The notes under the pieces: generated by a model
Databases searched by the model: none
Told to the model about the DNA's origin: nothing
The model's input: only the letters and a program-made list of their open reading frames with translations
Made by a program: the position numbers and the translations under genes
Shown: positions 1 through 10,235 of the stretch, piece after piece
Numbering within the stretch: position 1 is the stretch's first letter
Layout: every line of letters starts with the position of its first letter
NCBI GenBank assembly: GCA_024867545.1
Contig: JANFNE010000004.1
Coordinates: 1,240,001-1,304,000 of the forward strand
Source: Phytopythium helicoides
Taxonomy: Eukaryota > Oomycota > Peronosporomycetes > Pythiales > Pythiaceae
Length of the DNA: 64,000 nucleotides
Reading direction: 5' to 3'

Positions 1-321
1 AGATGGAGCTTGGGTGGACGCAGAGTTGCTGGGCGCTGCCTTCGCAGAGCATGACCAGCCACAGAGTTTTCGCAGCGAGTCGGAAACAGTCGTAGTGCAG
101 GTGCATCTGCTTTGCAGAAACTTCAAGAATTCGACTATACCAAGAGTATAATATAAAAATATAATATTATAGTATCCTCAATGTCTCTGACGTCGCCAAC
201 CTAACTTTGCGGTCGCTATTGATAGTGGAAACGTTGCTTTTTCCTCTCTCTGAATGAAAATAGTTTGCGACTTCTTTTGGCTACTCTTCACTTCAAAATC
301 CTCGACACCCCACTCATTTCA

Positions 322-1887
322 ATGCTGCAGATCTTCGTTACGGGTCCGCCAGGTGCGGGAAAGACGACGGTGGCCAAGCTTTTGTGCGATGAGTACCAGC
401 TAGAACTAGTGGCTACAGGAGAGCTGCTGCGAGAAAACATGGTGGCGCAAACTCCTCTCGGACGCGAGGCACAGCGATGCATCGCAGCCAAGACTCTTAT
501 TCCTGACACGGTGGTGGTGGACATGGTAGCATGCAAGATTGTATCGAGTGAAAGGCAAAAGCGTGGTTGGGTGCTCGACGGGTTTCCTCGCACACCTGAC
601 CAATGTCGGGCCCTTCAGCGAGACAAACGGATTTCGCCTGCTCTTGCGATTGTTCTTGAGTTGTCTGAACGTGAGTGCGCCAAGCGTATTGCCGGCCGCA
701 GGTTTGACCCGATTACTGGTCAAATCTACCACAAAGAACTTCGCCCTGTAAAGGAGCGAGATGTTGGTGCGCGACTAGTTGCAAGAGCTGATGATTCTCC
801 GGACAAGCTCTCACCAAGGTTCGAAGCCTACCGGTCGTTTGGTGAACAGACAAACGCATTGCTAGCACCTGTAATCCACCATGTCGATGCCTCCGGATCT
901 CCAGAAGACATCCTCGATCAGATCTCAGCGTTGCTATTGTCCCTTGTACATGGGAACAACAGCAACACTAGCAATATTGAGTTTTCGCAATCCCATCTAA
1001 CGGATCAGCCTTCCCGTTCCAAGGATCAGCCATCCAGCAGATTCGATGCATTGCACTCAAGCAACCAGCCTCAAGCCACACGACCAACAGCAAAATCTTC
1101 AGGAGTAGTCAGTTTTGGCAAAGGAGTTCACTTCAAAAAGCAAATTCCGCAACGGATCGAAGAAGAAAGCGAAGACGAGGCCGAAGAAGATGATCCTGTG
1201 CATATTGGAATGGGCGAAAGCATGCTGGATCCGCTCTCGGACGCGATGCAGCACGAGTGTAGCTTTGATTACTCATATGATGAAGAGAAAGCGGTAAAGC
1301 AGCACAGCAACTCATCTCACCGACGTTCAAGCTCAGCCCCAGTCGACTCGCCTGCTACCAGCATTTCTTCTCCAATCTCTGCTGAAGCTGCTTCTCCTAC
1401 ATTGAGCAACAACGACGAGGAGCTCTTGCACACAACGAGCGTGTTAACCCCTACCGCTGTCGTGACAACTGCCATACCAACAACAACAGAGGACGACTTG
1501 AACATGGCTCGATTCCGCAACATGCTACTAGACGGTTTTGACGTTCTCAAGCATGGCCGACGCGGAAGTCCACATACGCGCACCGTGTTCGCCGATGTCG
1601 AGTTCAAGCGTATTTTCTGGCAGAAACCCGCAAAGGACAAGCGGAGCAAGAAGGCGAGGCTGGACCAGAGCGTCCTGCTCGCGGATGTGGAGCAGGTCGT
1701 GCGCGGGATGAAGACGGACGTGCTCAAGCGCTCGGGCGACGTCGCCAAGTATGAGCGGTACCTGTCGCTGGTGTCGGACGACCGCACGCTCGACTTGGAG
1801 CTACCGACCGAAGCCGAATGCGAGTTCATGCGCCGCGGGTTTGAGCGCCTGCTGCTGCAGCTATCTGATGGTCGTGGCGGCCTTTAA
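322..1887 (+). CDS. Adenylate kinase fused to a C-terminal PH-like domain
   Basis: Single exon, 521 aa from the ATG at 322. An in-frame upstream start near 265 adds 19 residues; 322 is preferred because it begins directly with the kinase beta strand MLQIFVTGPPGAGKTT. Residues about 1-210 are an adenylate kinase (ATP + AMP = 2 ADP): P-loop GPPGAGKTT, AMP-site motif LDGFPRT, and a long-type LID with RRFDPITGQIYH. About 190 low-complexity residues rich in S, T, Q and E follow. The last 120 residues look like a PH domain: FRNMLLDGFDVLKHGRRG, IFWQKP, VVRGMKTDVLKRSG, YLSLVSDDRTLDLE. The first part is a secure family call; the PH call rests on this pattern. The fusion could place nucleotide balancing at a membrane, which is inference. 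Confidence 0.88.
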   Translation: MLQIFVTGPPGAGKTTVAKLLCDEYQLELVATGELLRENMVAQTPLGREAQRCIAAKTLIPDTVVVDMVACKIVSSERQKRGWVLDGFPRTPDQCRALQRDKRISPALAIVLELSERECAKRIAGRRFDPITGQIYHKELRPVKERDVGARLVARADDSPDKLSPRFEAYRSFGEQTNALLAPVIHHVDASGSPEDILDQISALLLSLVHGNNSNTSNIEFSQSHLTDQPSRSKDQPSSRFDALHSSNQPQATRPTAKSSGVVSFGKGVHFKKQIPQRIEEESEDEAEEDDPVHIGMGESMLDPLSDAMQHECSFDYSYDEEKAVKQHSNSSHRRSSSAPVDSPATSISSPISAEAASPTLSNNDEELLHTTSVLTPTAVVTTAIPTTTEDDLNMARFRNMLLDGFDVLKHGRRGSPHTRTVFADVEFKRIFWQKPAKDKRSKKARLDQSVLLADVEQVVRGMKTDVLKRSGDVAKYERYLSLVSDDRTLDLELPTEAECEFMRRGFERLLLQLSDGRGGL

Positions 1888-2034
1888 TTCGTCAGTAGAG
1901 CCTCCATATACTATCAAATGCACCATCACGTCCACCTCATGAGGATCAATTGCCACTTATACTAATACGCGACTGGAGCCATCGAGAAGCACGCTGTCAC
2001 GCGCAAACACGGCAGTAGACTGCTTGGAAGGAGC

Positions 2035-2724
2035 CTAGTACGTCTGAGTGAAGCGCAGGTACTCCTTGCCCGACGGCAGCTTCTGCACGACCGTGTCCGG
2101 GTGCTTCTCGGCAGCCACAGCAGGCGTGACGGCCGGCGTGAGGCAGACGCGGTCACCGGCCTTCCAGTTGACGGGCGTGGCGAGCTGCTTCTGGTCGGTC
2201 AGCTGCAGCGAGTCGAGCACACGGAGAACCTCGACGAAGTTGCGGCCCGTGCTGGCCGGGTAGGTGATGAAGAGGCGGACGCGCGCCTGCGTGTCGAGCA
2301 CGAAGAGCGTGCGCACGGTGAGCGGGAGGCCGGCCTTGTCCAGGTCGTCGACGGAGAGCATACCAAGCTGCGAGGCAATGTGGCGCTTCTCGTCGGCGAT
2401 GATGGGGTAGTTGACCTTCTCCCCCGAGAAGGCCTCGATGTCAGCGATCCAGCGCTGGTGGCTCTCGACGTTGTTGCACGAGAGGCCGAGCAGCTTGACG
2501 TTGCGCTTGGCGAACTCGCCGGCGTTGTCGAGGCGCGCGACCTCGCCCAGCTCGGTCGTGCAGATGGGCGTGAAGTCGTCCGGGTGCGAGAAGAGCAGGC
2601 CCCAGGAGCCCTGGAAGTAGCTGTGCAGCGAGTCGCTGCGGCCGTCGCTAGCCGTGAAGGCGAAGTCGGGCAGCTGGTCGAGTAGCGTGATGCCTGACAC
2701 GTTGCGCGTGGGGACGGCCGACAT
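2035..2724 (-). CDS. 1-Cys peroxiredoxin (Prx6 type)
   Basis: Single exon, 229 aa. It reduces peroxides through one peroxidatic cysteine. The catalytic motif DDFTPICTTELG is present (Cys about 55), with the threonine of the PxxxT/C signature and the conserved downstream arginine region (TVRTLFVLDTQARVRL). Length and the C-terminal extension (VNWKAGDRVCLTPAV) fit Prx6-type enzymes rather than 2-Cys typical Prx. The neighbouring adenylate kinase converges on it, with about 150 bp between stops. Two CCAAT-type boxes lie upstream near 2920 and 2953, in the region expected for its promoter. No signal peptide is seen, so a cytosolic enzyme is likely. Confidence 0.93.
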   Translation of the reverse strand: MSAVPTRNVSGITLLDQLPDFAFTASDGRSDSLHSYFQGSWGLLFSHPDDFTPICTTELGEVARLDNAGEFAKRNVKLLGLSCNNVESHQRWIADIEAFSGEKVNYPIIADEKRHIASQLGMLSVDDLDKAGLPLTVRTLFVLDTQARVRLFITYPASTGRNFVEVLRVLDSLQLTDQKQLATPVNWKAGDRVCLTPAVTPAVAAEKHPDTVVQKLPSGKEYLRFTQTY

Positions 2725-5613
2725 CTTGGGCTTCGGCTGGGGCTTGGGGGGCTGGCAGGTGGCTGTGGGGCGCGAGGCAAGCTGCGGAATGAGCGCTGCG
2801 AGCCGCGAGCTGTGAGGTGGCGGGGTGGAGGAGCGGATCGTAGCTCTTCGATGCTTGTCAAACAGAATCGCGTCTGACGTGGCACGCGCCGGGATTGGGT
2901 ATAATCAGGACTGTTTCGTCCAATGGGTGGGCGGGATCGAAGTGACGCAGCCAATCGGAGGCTGCCCATCCTCCAAGTTGAAGTTGCCATAGTGAGATCA
3001 AGTGAGGCGCGAGCGGGAGGGGCACACACGTCACTGGTTCTTTGGTGGAATGGCTCCCTGAGTTGGAAGCGCCTAGATGCAGGAGCCAATTCACTATCCA
3101 TGGAAGAGGGAAGGCGGACAGCCAGCTGCGGTGTTTGCGCAGTTGCCATTCCGCTACGTCGCTACTCCATGGATTGCCGGAGGTTCGTGCGGAAGCCAAG
3201 GTGACAGTGAGGTTATGAGCCTGAAACAACTCTACGGTGGCGCCGCTGGTTCGAACAATCATGGAGGAACTTGGCAACAACAGCTAATGACCGAGATGCT
3301 GCTTCGCTGGGTACCTTGGGCAACCACGCAGCATGATGGCTTCCAGTGACAGAGGCGGTGCGTCTAGAGACTGTCCACGCGTCAAACATTCAAAGGCGGG
3401 ACTCTACACTACTGTTGCAGGCGTCGACGGAGGGAACAGCAACGCTCAGCACGAAGTATCATTGCACGGAGTTGCAGCAAGTGCAATGGAGAGACCTCCA
3501 CATACGTTACTGATGGCAACGATGCACATCGTGGAGCGGATCCCACCCGCTTAATCTCGATGATGCCGTTTCCAAGAACGGCAAGCCAGGGCAACGCGAG
3601 TGCTCGCCTATCAGTGTACACGTGTCAGCTCTAGACAGGCAAGGTACATCTACGATGGCAACGTGGAAGAAGCCGACGGTGGGTTGAGCGAATCATTGAA
3701 CAACTTTCACTGCAATCATCCGAAGGATGCGCCGTAACTCGGCTGAGCTCTGTAACCTCGGGGTGCTCTGATCGACCAGTTGAGAGAACGAATCGCGAGC
3801 ATACCCAGGTTCCTATATGTGGACAGAGGCACCCTGCTGGCAATTTTCGGCATGGCTGATCTTTTGAGGCGCGTTCACGGGTGAAGCACAAGGCAGCGCG
3901 ACTTTCCATTATCGTTGTTGGTTGCATGCCCCGTCAGAGTGAAGCTCTAATGCGCAAAGCAATCGTGGGGAGTGCATTTCACGTGCCTGATTGATAAAGG
4001 GCTTGACTTCCTTGTGGTTCTGCTGTTAGCGGAGCGGTTGCAGAGTCGTAATTGATGCGGCGTATCACCGACGTCGTAGTTTCGGCAGACTGCTACTGCT
4101 TGTACTGGACATTGTGCACGAGCTTCTCGCGCTAGAGATGGAAAGCCTTAACGTGCTTGCTGTGTTCCACTTTTCAGAAATATGGCACCAAACTACCAGG
4201 CTAGTTGGAGAAAAGAGCAGGAAACGACAGGCTCCTTGTATCATAGGAGGACATATGGCCGCAACCGAGCTGCAATCGAGGCCGTCCACAGTCGTGGATG
4301 ATCCCTCAAGATGAGGCATGGCACCATCATGTATCGAACGCATACAACGCAGCCGCCCAAGATAGCAAGCAAGGCTCATGCCTCCCAGGTCAGCCAAACG
4401 CTTTCTCGTCGTTGCTGACCATGAGTGCAGCGCGGCAAGGTAGATCAAGGACTCCTTCAGCTCGGGAAAGACATGCGGCGTGGCACGTACTTGGTGCCAA
4501 TATTTTGAGTCAAGCCTGTCTGTGAGGAGAGGTTGCGTGGCGACTAACAACGCGACTAACCCGGCTGCTCACCAAGCAGCAAGAGCCGCCGCCTGGCTCA
4601 TCTATGTTGAGGGGTTGTCCAGCCGCTACGGTGGCAACTGAGTCACCTCAAGAGCATGCCAGCACCGCCTGCGCTCGAAAAACAGAGTACTCGTGTATAT
4701 TTTTCGTGGCAAAATGCTTGCCACAAGCCTCCTCCTAGCATAATTGCTCTCTTCATTCGTGCAGTGCAGGGTCACCACGGCAATCTCGTCCTGTTTGAAC
4801 ACGCTACTTAATTACCAATTGCTACTGTGGTGCTTTGCAAATGTCCTTGGTCAACACCACGCATTTGCAACCACACGAGAACTATACATTCCCAGAGGAG
4901 CCCGTCCTCGAGCCTTGGCCGTCCGTCCTCAATGCCTCATGAGGATCCATGCAACAGAGAGCTGTGCTGGATGCTGGATGCCAGCAGCTTGTGTGCCCCG
5001 TGTCTTTAGCGCTGCGACGATTCGCAGGCCATGCAGGCATATCCTTACGCCGAACACCATCTGACCGGCGTATTTTTGGCGGTGCTGTACCGAAAGGAGT
5101 TACTTGTCCCGCTTGACGTGGTACGCACCATTGTGTGGAGGTGAGGGATCGATTGCGAGTCCGGCATGGCGACTCGATTAATTATAGCTCTGAAGCAAAA
5201 CCGAGGTGCAGTTAGACACGCGCAACGTCATACGGTACGAAACCAACTGCAGCGGTGCGAGTTCGGAGCGAGATCAGGCCGAAACTCCGCCGAGCCAAGC
5301 GAGTGAGAGCAGTTGCTTGTACCGTAGGTTGTCGTGGCCTCGAAACAACCACAGCAGGGCTACAGAAAACAGCTTACGGAGTTCATGCTTTGGTGCCGAG
5401 TGGAGTACAGGACGAGGGTTCCGTTTGATCGCTCCTCCTGATCTTTTCGTGCACCCGCTTTTGGCTGGACCTGTCCACCCGTCAACAAAAGCCCAAAGCT
5501 TCGCGTTCGTTTTCGGCAGTCATTCTACCATTCGCCTTCCCTGGCACAAGCAACCAACTCACTCCGCGCGCCATCGCAGCATTGAGAGCGCAACAGCTCG
5601 TTCCTCGACTCCC
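2725..5613. other. Gene-poor stretch, nearly 3 kb
   Basis: The left edge carries the peroxiredoxin promoter and the right edge the transporter leader. In between, all open frames are short, overlap on both strands and show no recognisable domain. The reading frame on the minus strand at 4065-4550 is the longest but looks compositional. Base composition is closer to 50% GC than in the flanking genes, as expected for decayed intergenic DNA. I see no terminal repeats or transposase motifs. Confidence 0.6.
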
Positions 5614-7212
5614 ATGGCTCCAGTACCGCCAGCGTCTCCGACGGACGACTACGTCCAAGTCACGACGCCAAGCGACGTGCATCTCCAGCACGGCGAGCCG
5701 CCCATCATGGTCGTGACCGAGACGCCTGGCGAGGTTCAGCTGCCACCTTCGCCAAAACCCACGTGGCTGCTCTACACTAGCTGCTTCCTTGGCATGGTGC
5801 TTCCACTGCACTACGGCTGGTCAACCTCGCAACTCAACTACTACAAGTTCAACAAGCTCAAGGACTGCAATGCCCGCCCAGTCGTCCCCGGAACTTGCAT
5901 CATGTTCCCGGGCCACACCAAGATGGACTGGATCTTCGTGGTCAACGCATGGGTGCTCGGTGGCATGTTCGGTGCGCTCTTCGTTGGCGGCGTTGCCGAC
6001 AAGTACGGGCGTAAGCGCACGCTCATGTACACTTGCATCCTCATCATTGTTGCCGCGATTCTTCAGGCCAGCGCCTTCGACCTGTGGCAGTTCGTGGTCG
6101 GCCGATTTGTAGCTGGCCTAGCTTCGGGTGCCATCACTGGTAACCTCGGCAGCTACAACAACGAAGTCGCGCCGCCTCACCTCCGCTCTCCACTCGGCGC
6201 CATCTTGCAGAGCGGTATTGCGCTCGGTATCCTGTTCGTTGACACGACACATTTCTACCTGGACTTTGAGGATGGCTGGCGCATCATTGCTGGCTTCCCG
6301 GTTGTCCTCGCAGCGATCTTCTTGTCGTTGGCGCCCTTCGTCATGGTTGAGTCTCCAGTCTGGCTCCTGCTCCACGGCAAGCGTCCCGACGCCATTGCAG
6401 TCCTCGGACAGCTGTACGGCGAAGAGCATGTTGCGGTGGCGTTGGAGTGGATCGAGCACAAGGATAAAGCAAAGCCAACCACTGCCAGCACTGATGAACA
6501 CAACGATGCCGACCACGCGCACCCGAACTTCAAGGACGGCAAGGGCGGCGTGTCGTTCCTGGATCTGTTCTCGCCAACGCTTCGACTCCAGTTCTTAATC
6601 GTTGTAGGTCTCGCCATCATGCAGAAGCTCACGGGCATCAACACCATCTTCTACTACTCGTCCGACATGTTTTCCCGCGCCGGTCTCAAGAACCCTCGTG
6701 TTGGCGCTATCATCCTCGCGATTGTAAACTTGTTCCCGTGCCTGATCTCCGGTATGCTAGCCCGCTGGTTTGGCAACCGCCGAATGCTACTCCTCGGTCT
6801 GTGGGGCATGCTCGCGTCCGCCATCGGCATCACGCTGGGCCTTGAATACTCGATTTCGGGGCTCACTGTTGCGTGCATGGCGACCTTCGTCACGGCCTTC
6901 ACTGCTACCATCGGGCCGCTGTCGTGGATTTTCATTGCCGACATCTTCCCGGACTACGGTCGTGCCACCGTCACATCAGTCAGTGTGGGCATCATGTGGT
7001 TCGCCAACCTCATTGTGGGCGTCGGCTACCCATACATCTCGACAGCTCTCGACAATCTGGCGTACCTGCCGTTCATCGTCATCATCTTCATTTCCATTGT
7101 GTTCGCTACGCTGCTCGTGCCGGACACTACGGGCAAGACGAACGCCGAGATTCAGGAGGAATTCCGCGTCAAGCGCGAGGCCGCACACCACCATGGCCAC
7201 TCGGCCGTGTAG
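5614..7212 (+). CDS. MFS sugar transporter (GLUT/SP family)
   Basis: Single exon, 532 aa from MAPVPP at 5614; the frame is open upstream to 5206, but that part reads as leader. Twelve membrane segments are expected. Sugar-porter signatures are visible: DKYGRKRTL between TM2 and TM3, GRFVAGLASGAITGN, VESPVWLLLHGKRPDA after TM6, QKLTGINTIFYYSSDMF in TM7, and PDTTGKTNAEIQEEF after TM12. It should move hexoses or related polyols across the plasma membrane. A charged cytoplasmic loop (about residues 280-305, rich in His and Asp) separates the two halves. Substrate cannot be fixed from sequence. Confidence 0.92.
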   Translation: MAPVPPASPTDDYVQVTTPSDVHLQHGEPPIMVVTETPGEVQLPPSPKPTWLLYTSCFLGMVLPLHYGWSTSQLNYYKFNKLKDCNARPVVPGTCIMFPGHTKMDWIFVVNAWVLGGMFGALFVGGVADKYGRKRTLMYTCILIIVAAILQASAFDLWQFVVGRFVAGLASGAITGNLGSYNNEVAPPHLRSPLGAILQSGIALGILFVDTTHFYLDFEDGWRIIAGFPVVLAAIFLSLAPFVMVESPVWLLLHGKRPDAIAVLGQLYGEEHVAVALEWIEHKDKAKPTTASTDEHNDADHAHPNFKDGKGGVSFLDLFSPTLRLQFLIVVGLAIMQKLTGINTIFYYSSDMFSRAGLKNPRVGAIILAIVNLFPCLISGMLARWFGNRRMLLLGLWGMLASAIGITLGLEYSISGLTVACMATFVTAFTATIGPLSWIFIADIFPDYGRATVTSVSVGIMWFANLIVGVGYPYISTALDNLAYLPFIVIIFISIVFATLLVPDTTGKTNAEIQEEFRVKREAAHHHGHSAV

Positions 7213-7555
7213 ATGCACGTTCACAGATGACTCTCTTGCATCTCGCCTAGATTTCTTGATATCATGACGCATAAATAATACAACAAACTTTTGCACGTTT
7301 CAACATGGATCAGCATCACAATTGACCGCAAGTCCTTTCTTTATGAAGGTAGATTCGTCACGAATGACGTCTAGTCGAGAGTCCAAGTCTACTGCACCTG
7401 CTCCGTCAAGGATTTGTGATGGACTGCAGGCTCCTGCTTGCCTCCATCACTGCCATCATTACCGATGATGAACCACATTGAACGATGGAAACCAATATGG
7501 GAGCATACCAACTTGCACCAAAGGTGTTGTGATCTTCTGCAAGCTTTGCACGCAT

Positions 7556-7969
7556 CTATGAAATGTCATCGTTCTTCGGACTTAAGCACATATCTAGGTC
7601 GATTGCTCGGGGAGCACGTAGATCCGGGAAAAGATACTTGAAGAGCTTCTTGAATCGAGGATTATCCGCTGCAGCCAGCGCTGTTCCATCTGTCGCCATC
7701 CCCTCCGCGAGTTTAGCGTACAGCGCGCGCTCTCGGCGAGACAGTGCGCGTACGACCACACGTTGCGCGTCGAGCTTCAGCAACTGCTTGTCGCTCTCCG
7801 GGGTCATCTCGCACCCAGCCACGTGGGGTAGGAGGTTGTTCGATACGCGCGCATTGCGTACCAGACTACCACACAACACACAGCGCACGTCCGGATGCGG
7901 CTTGCCCTTGACGCGCCCGGGCACCACGACTTCAAAGAACTGCCACGCGGCGTGCGGCTTGCGCGGCAT
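7556..7969 (-). CDS. BED-finger protein, hAT transposase N-terminal fragment-like
   Basis: 137 aa from MPRKPHAAWQFFE. The pattern WQFF...CVLC...LLPHVAGC fits a BED-type zinc finger (C-x2-C, then H-x4-C). Further on, NPRFKKLFKYLFPDLRAP resembles the segment after the BED finger in hAT transposases, where a short helix precedes the catalytic core. The frame stops there and no RNase-H core or hAT dimerisation domain follows in any frame. It is either a domesticated DNA-binding fragment or a truncated element. Usual start is taken at 7969; an upstream in-frame start exists at 8050. Confidence 0.55.
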   Translation of the reverse strand: MPRKPHAAWQFFEVVVPGRVKGKPHPDVRCVLCGSLVRNARVSNNLLPHVAGCEMTPESDKQLLKLDAQRVVVRALSRRERALYAKLAEGMATDGTALAAADNPRFKKLFKYLFPDLRAPRAIDLDMCLSPKNDDIS

Positions 7970-8113
7970 GGTGGAACTGGCGATCGCGACGCGGCCAACC
8001 AGAAAGTGCGGATGCTTGCCCGTTCTCTTATTGCCAAATGATGCATTCACCCCAATGTGACTGGGAAGCCGTTGACTTCGAGCAAATCCATGAAAGGGAA
8101 TTGAAGTAGCTGG

Positions 8114-9185
8114 TTAGGCAACGGAGCTGTTCGAAACTGAGCGACCACGCACTGCTTTCAGCTTCTTCGAGGCCGAAACAGGCTCAGCGTGGTCGTCATC
8201 GCCGTCCACGGAGCCATCGTTCTCATCTGTAAACTGCTCCTCTTCGGCCTCTCGTCGAGCCTGCTCAAGCTTGATCTGCGTTGCCATGCGCTTCTTGGGC
8301 TTGGGCTGGTTGAAGATGGACGGGAACTCGTTCGTGTTGAGGAACGTGATGGTTTTGGGTGTGCCAATGCGACTGTAGAAGCGCACCATCTGCCCCGTGA
8401 ACGGTGCCTTGGGGGCTGACGCCTCGGCCTTCTTCTCCTCCTCGAGCTGCTCCAGCCGGTTGAGCGACTGCGTGTTCTCCACCTCGACGCGCACTGCCTC
8501 CGCCAGCAGCTGCGCCTGCGTGAGCCGCGCGCTCGCCTTGTCCACCGGGGGTTTCTTAGTCTTGGCCGCAATGCGCGCAGCCTCCTCGCTCGCGCGTCGC
8601 CGCAGCTCTGATGCCTCGGTGGACTTGCGCACCGTCGACCTGCGCACGCGCGGGCCTTCGAACGCGGGTAACGGGACTGGCGTCGCCACCGCCTCTTTCT
8701 TGGGCTGCTGCTGCTCCTTGGGCCGCTCCGCCACGACCTCCGTGCCGCCATCAGCAGCTGCGACTCGCGCCTCGACGCGGACTCTCTTTCCGCGCGCGGT
8801 TGGCTCTCGGTAGGCCCGCGCGTGCGCCTGGGCGGCGCGCTTGCGCTTCGGCCGCTCGTCCTCCTGCTCGTCGTGCACGTCCTCGTCCGGCGCCTCCTCG
8901 TCGTCAAAGTCCGCGTCCACCACGTCCTCCTCCTCTGCCAGCCGCACAGCGTCAGCCCCGCCCCTGCCGCCCTTTGCCCCGCGAGCGCGCACCCTCCTCG
9001 GTCGAGTAGTCGCCGTCGCTCTCGTCCTCCTGCCACGCCGCCTGCCCCCAGAACGCCGCGTCCGCCTCCGCCTCCTCGCCCAGCAGCTTGTGGATGCGCG
9101 TGCCACGAGAGCTGCGAGCCGGCAGCGCCCGCCGCTCGCCGTCGCCGCCGCCGTCCTGGCGGGTGCGGCCGCCCATTTTCGCCAT
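8114..9185 (-). CDS. YL1/Vps72-like subunit of SWR1/SRCAP chromatin remodeller (apparent frame break)
   Basis: The N-terminal frame starts with MAKMGGRTRQDGG at 9185 and carries the YL1 hallmark RSSRGTRIHKLLGEEAEADAA followed by an acidic stretch ending in DGDYSTEE. It runs into a stop at 8952. The continuation, LAEEEDVVDADFDDEEAPDED and then PKRKRAAQAH...YREPT, lies in the next frame and runs to 8114. Skipping one G in the G-rich run around 8958-8985 joins the two into a normal YL1 of about 355 aa. YL1 binds H2A.Z-H2B and sits in SWR1 complexes. A single-base assembly error is the simplest cause; a true frameshift is possible. The C-terminus carries FYSRIGTPKTITFLNTNEFP, typical of the YL1-C domain. 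Confidence 0.82.
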
Positions 9186-9398
9186 GGACGCGTTGGTCAA
9201 TGGCCACGGCACTGCTCATTGGCTGAAACGACGTCAAGCCGACGAACATGATTGGACAGAAGGGTGCTTTATGTCTGCGGATGACGGAGGTGTTGAAGCT
9301 GATTGTGACAGTATACGTAGTCACTTGGTTCTAGTATGGCATGAGAGGTTCAACATGGTCAAGTTGAGCTCGTGGAAGCTTAGAGTTGGAGCTAGCTA

Positions 9399-9566
9399 CT
9401 ACTTCTTGCCGCCCTTCTTGCCCTTGCCAGAGGCAGACTGAGGCTTCTGCTCGTGGCGAGGCTGCTGCTGCTGCGAGTGCGCCTTGCCGCTCTTCTTCTG
9501 CGGCATGGGCTTCTGCTCGTGCTGCACCGGCGCCTCCTTCCCGCTCAAGCTGTTCTTGCGGCCCAT
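9399..9566 (-). CDS. Small basic protein, 55 aa
   Basis: An ATG at 9566 opens a 55-residue frame closed by TAG at 9399. It is rich in K, Q, H and S, has two copies of HEQKP (about residues 16-20 and 38-42), a QQQQ run, and ends in GKGKKGGKK. There is no hydrophobic segment. Composition suggests a nucleic-acid-binding or ribosome-associated small protein, but I do not recognise the family. Codon use looks like the neighbours. It faces fibrillarin across a CCAAT-rich divergent interval. Confidence 0.5.
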   Translation of the reverse strand: MGRKNSLSGKEAPVQHEQKPMPQKKSGKAHSQQQQPRHEQKPQSASGKGKKGGKK

Positions 9567-10235
9567 GTTTGGTGGAGTCGAAGAGGAGGTTGGTGGTGAC
9601 GCTTGTGGTAGATGCTGGAGCGCTTTGGAGCAAAAGTTGCAATGAGCTGAGTGAGGAGGAGCAGCTCACCAGTGAATTGCCAGCATTGGTTTCGACCAAA
9701 CTTTGGTGGGGCAGTTGCCTCGACCGCTATCTTTGGCACATGGCTCGTGGCGAAACTTCTCTCGAGAGCAACATCCCACGCTGCTTTTGGAGCTGTCATG
9801 CACGCGGATTGAGCTAACCCACGCATTTTCAACGCATTTTTCGCTGATACTTCTTCCAACTTGAATCCGATGATGTCACTATGAAGCAACCAACGACTCG
9901 CTTCTCGTCCAATGCCACGCCAAAGCTGTCTGCAAGTCCCGCGCCTCCCCCACCTCTGGGAGCTCACGCTCTGCTCCAAGCCGCGCATTGATTGCCATCG
10001 GCGTTTGGCGTCGTTTCGCGTCCCCTGTTAGTGATGTGGGCCACTCCATTCGTCCTCCTGGCCTGTGATTGGCCAAAAGCGTGTTGGTCGGCTGTTTCGG
10101 CCAATGCAATGGTTGGCTGGCCGCCGTGCGTTGGGTGGCGAAGAGCTCGTGGCGGCCGCGCCGCTCCATCCAGCCGTCCGCAGATCCCAAGAAGTCGCCT
10201 CTCGCGAACTCTCTCTCTCTCTCTTCTCCTCAGCA
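9567..10235. promoter_or_regulatory. Divergent intergenic region with CCAAT boxes
   Basis: This interval lies between the 55-aa gene (minus strand) and fibrillarin (plus strand). CCAAT or its complement occurs near 9684, 9909, 10068 and 10101. A pyrimidine-rich CTCTCTCTCTCTC run directly precedes the fibrillarin start. That layout is common for highly expressed translation and nucleolar genes. Assignment as promoter is inference. Confidence 0.45.

Noticed and set aside
1..264. Possible 3' end of an upstream gene
   Set aside because: No frame with recognisable domain reaches the window edge; treated as the leader and promoter of the first gene.
3247..3258. GGTTCGAACAAT as a possible tRNA T-loop (B box)
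   Set aside because: No matching A box or cloverleaf arms at the right spacing.
4065..4550. 161-aa minus-strand frame with a faint resemblance to retroelement gag
   Set aside because: No zinc knuckle, protease or RT motif, several competing frames, and no flanking repeats; I cannot support a retroelement.
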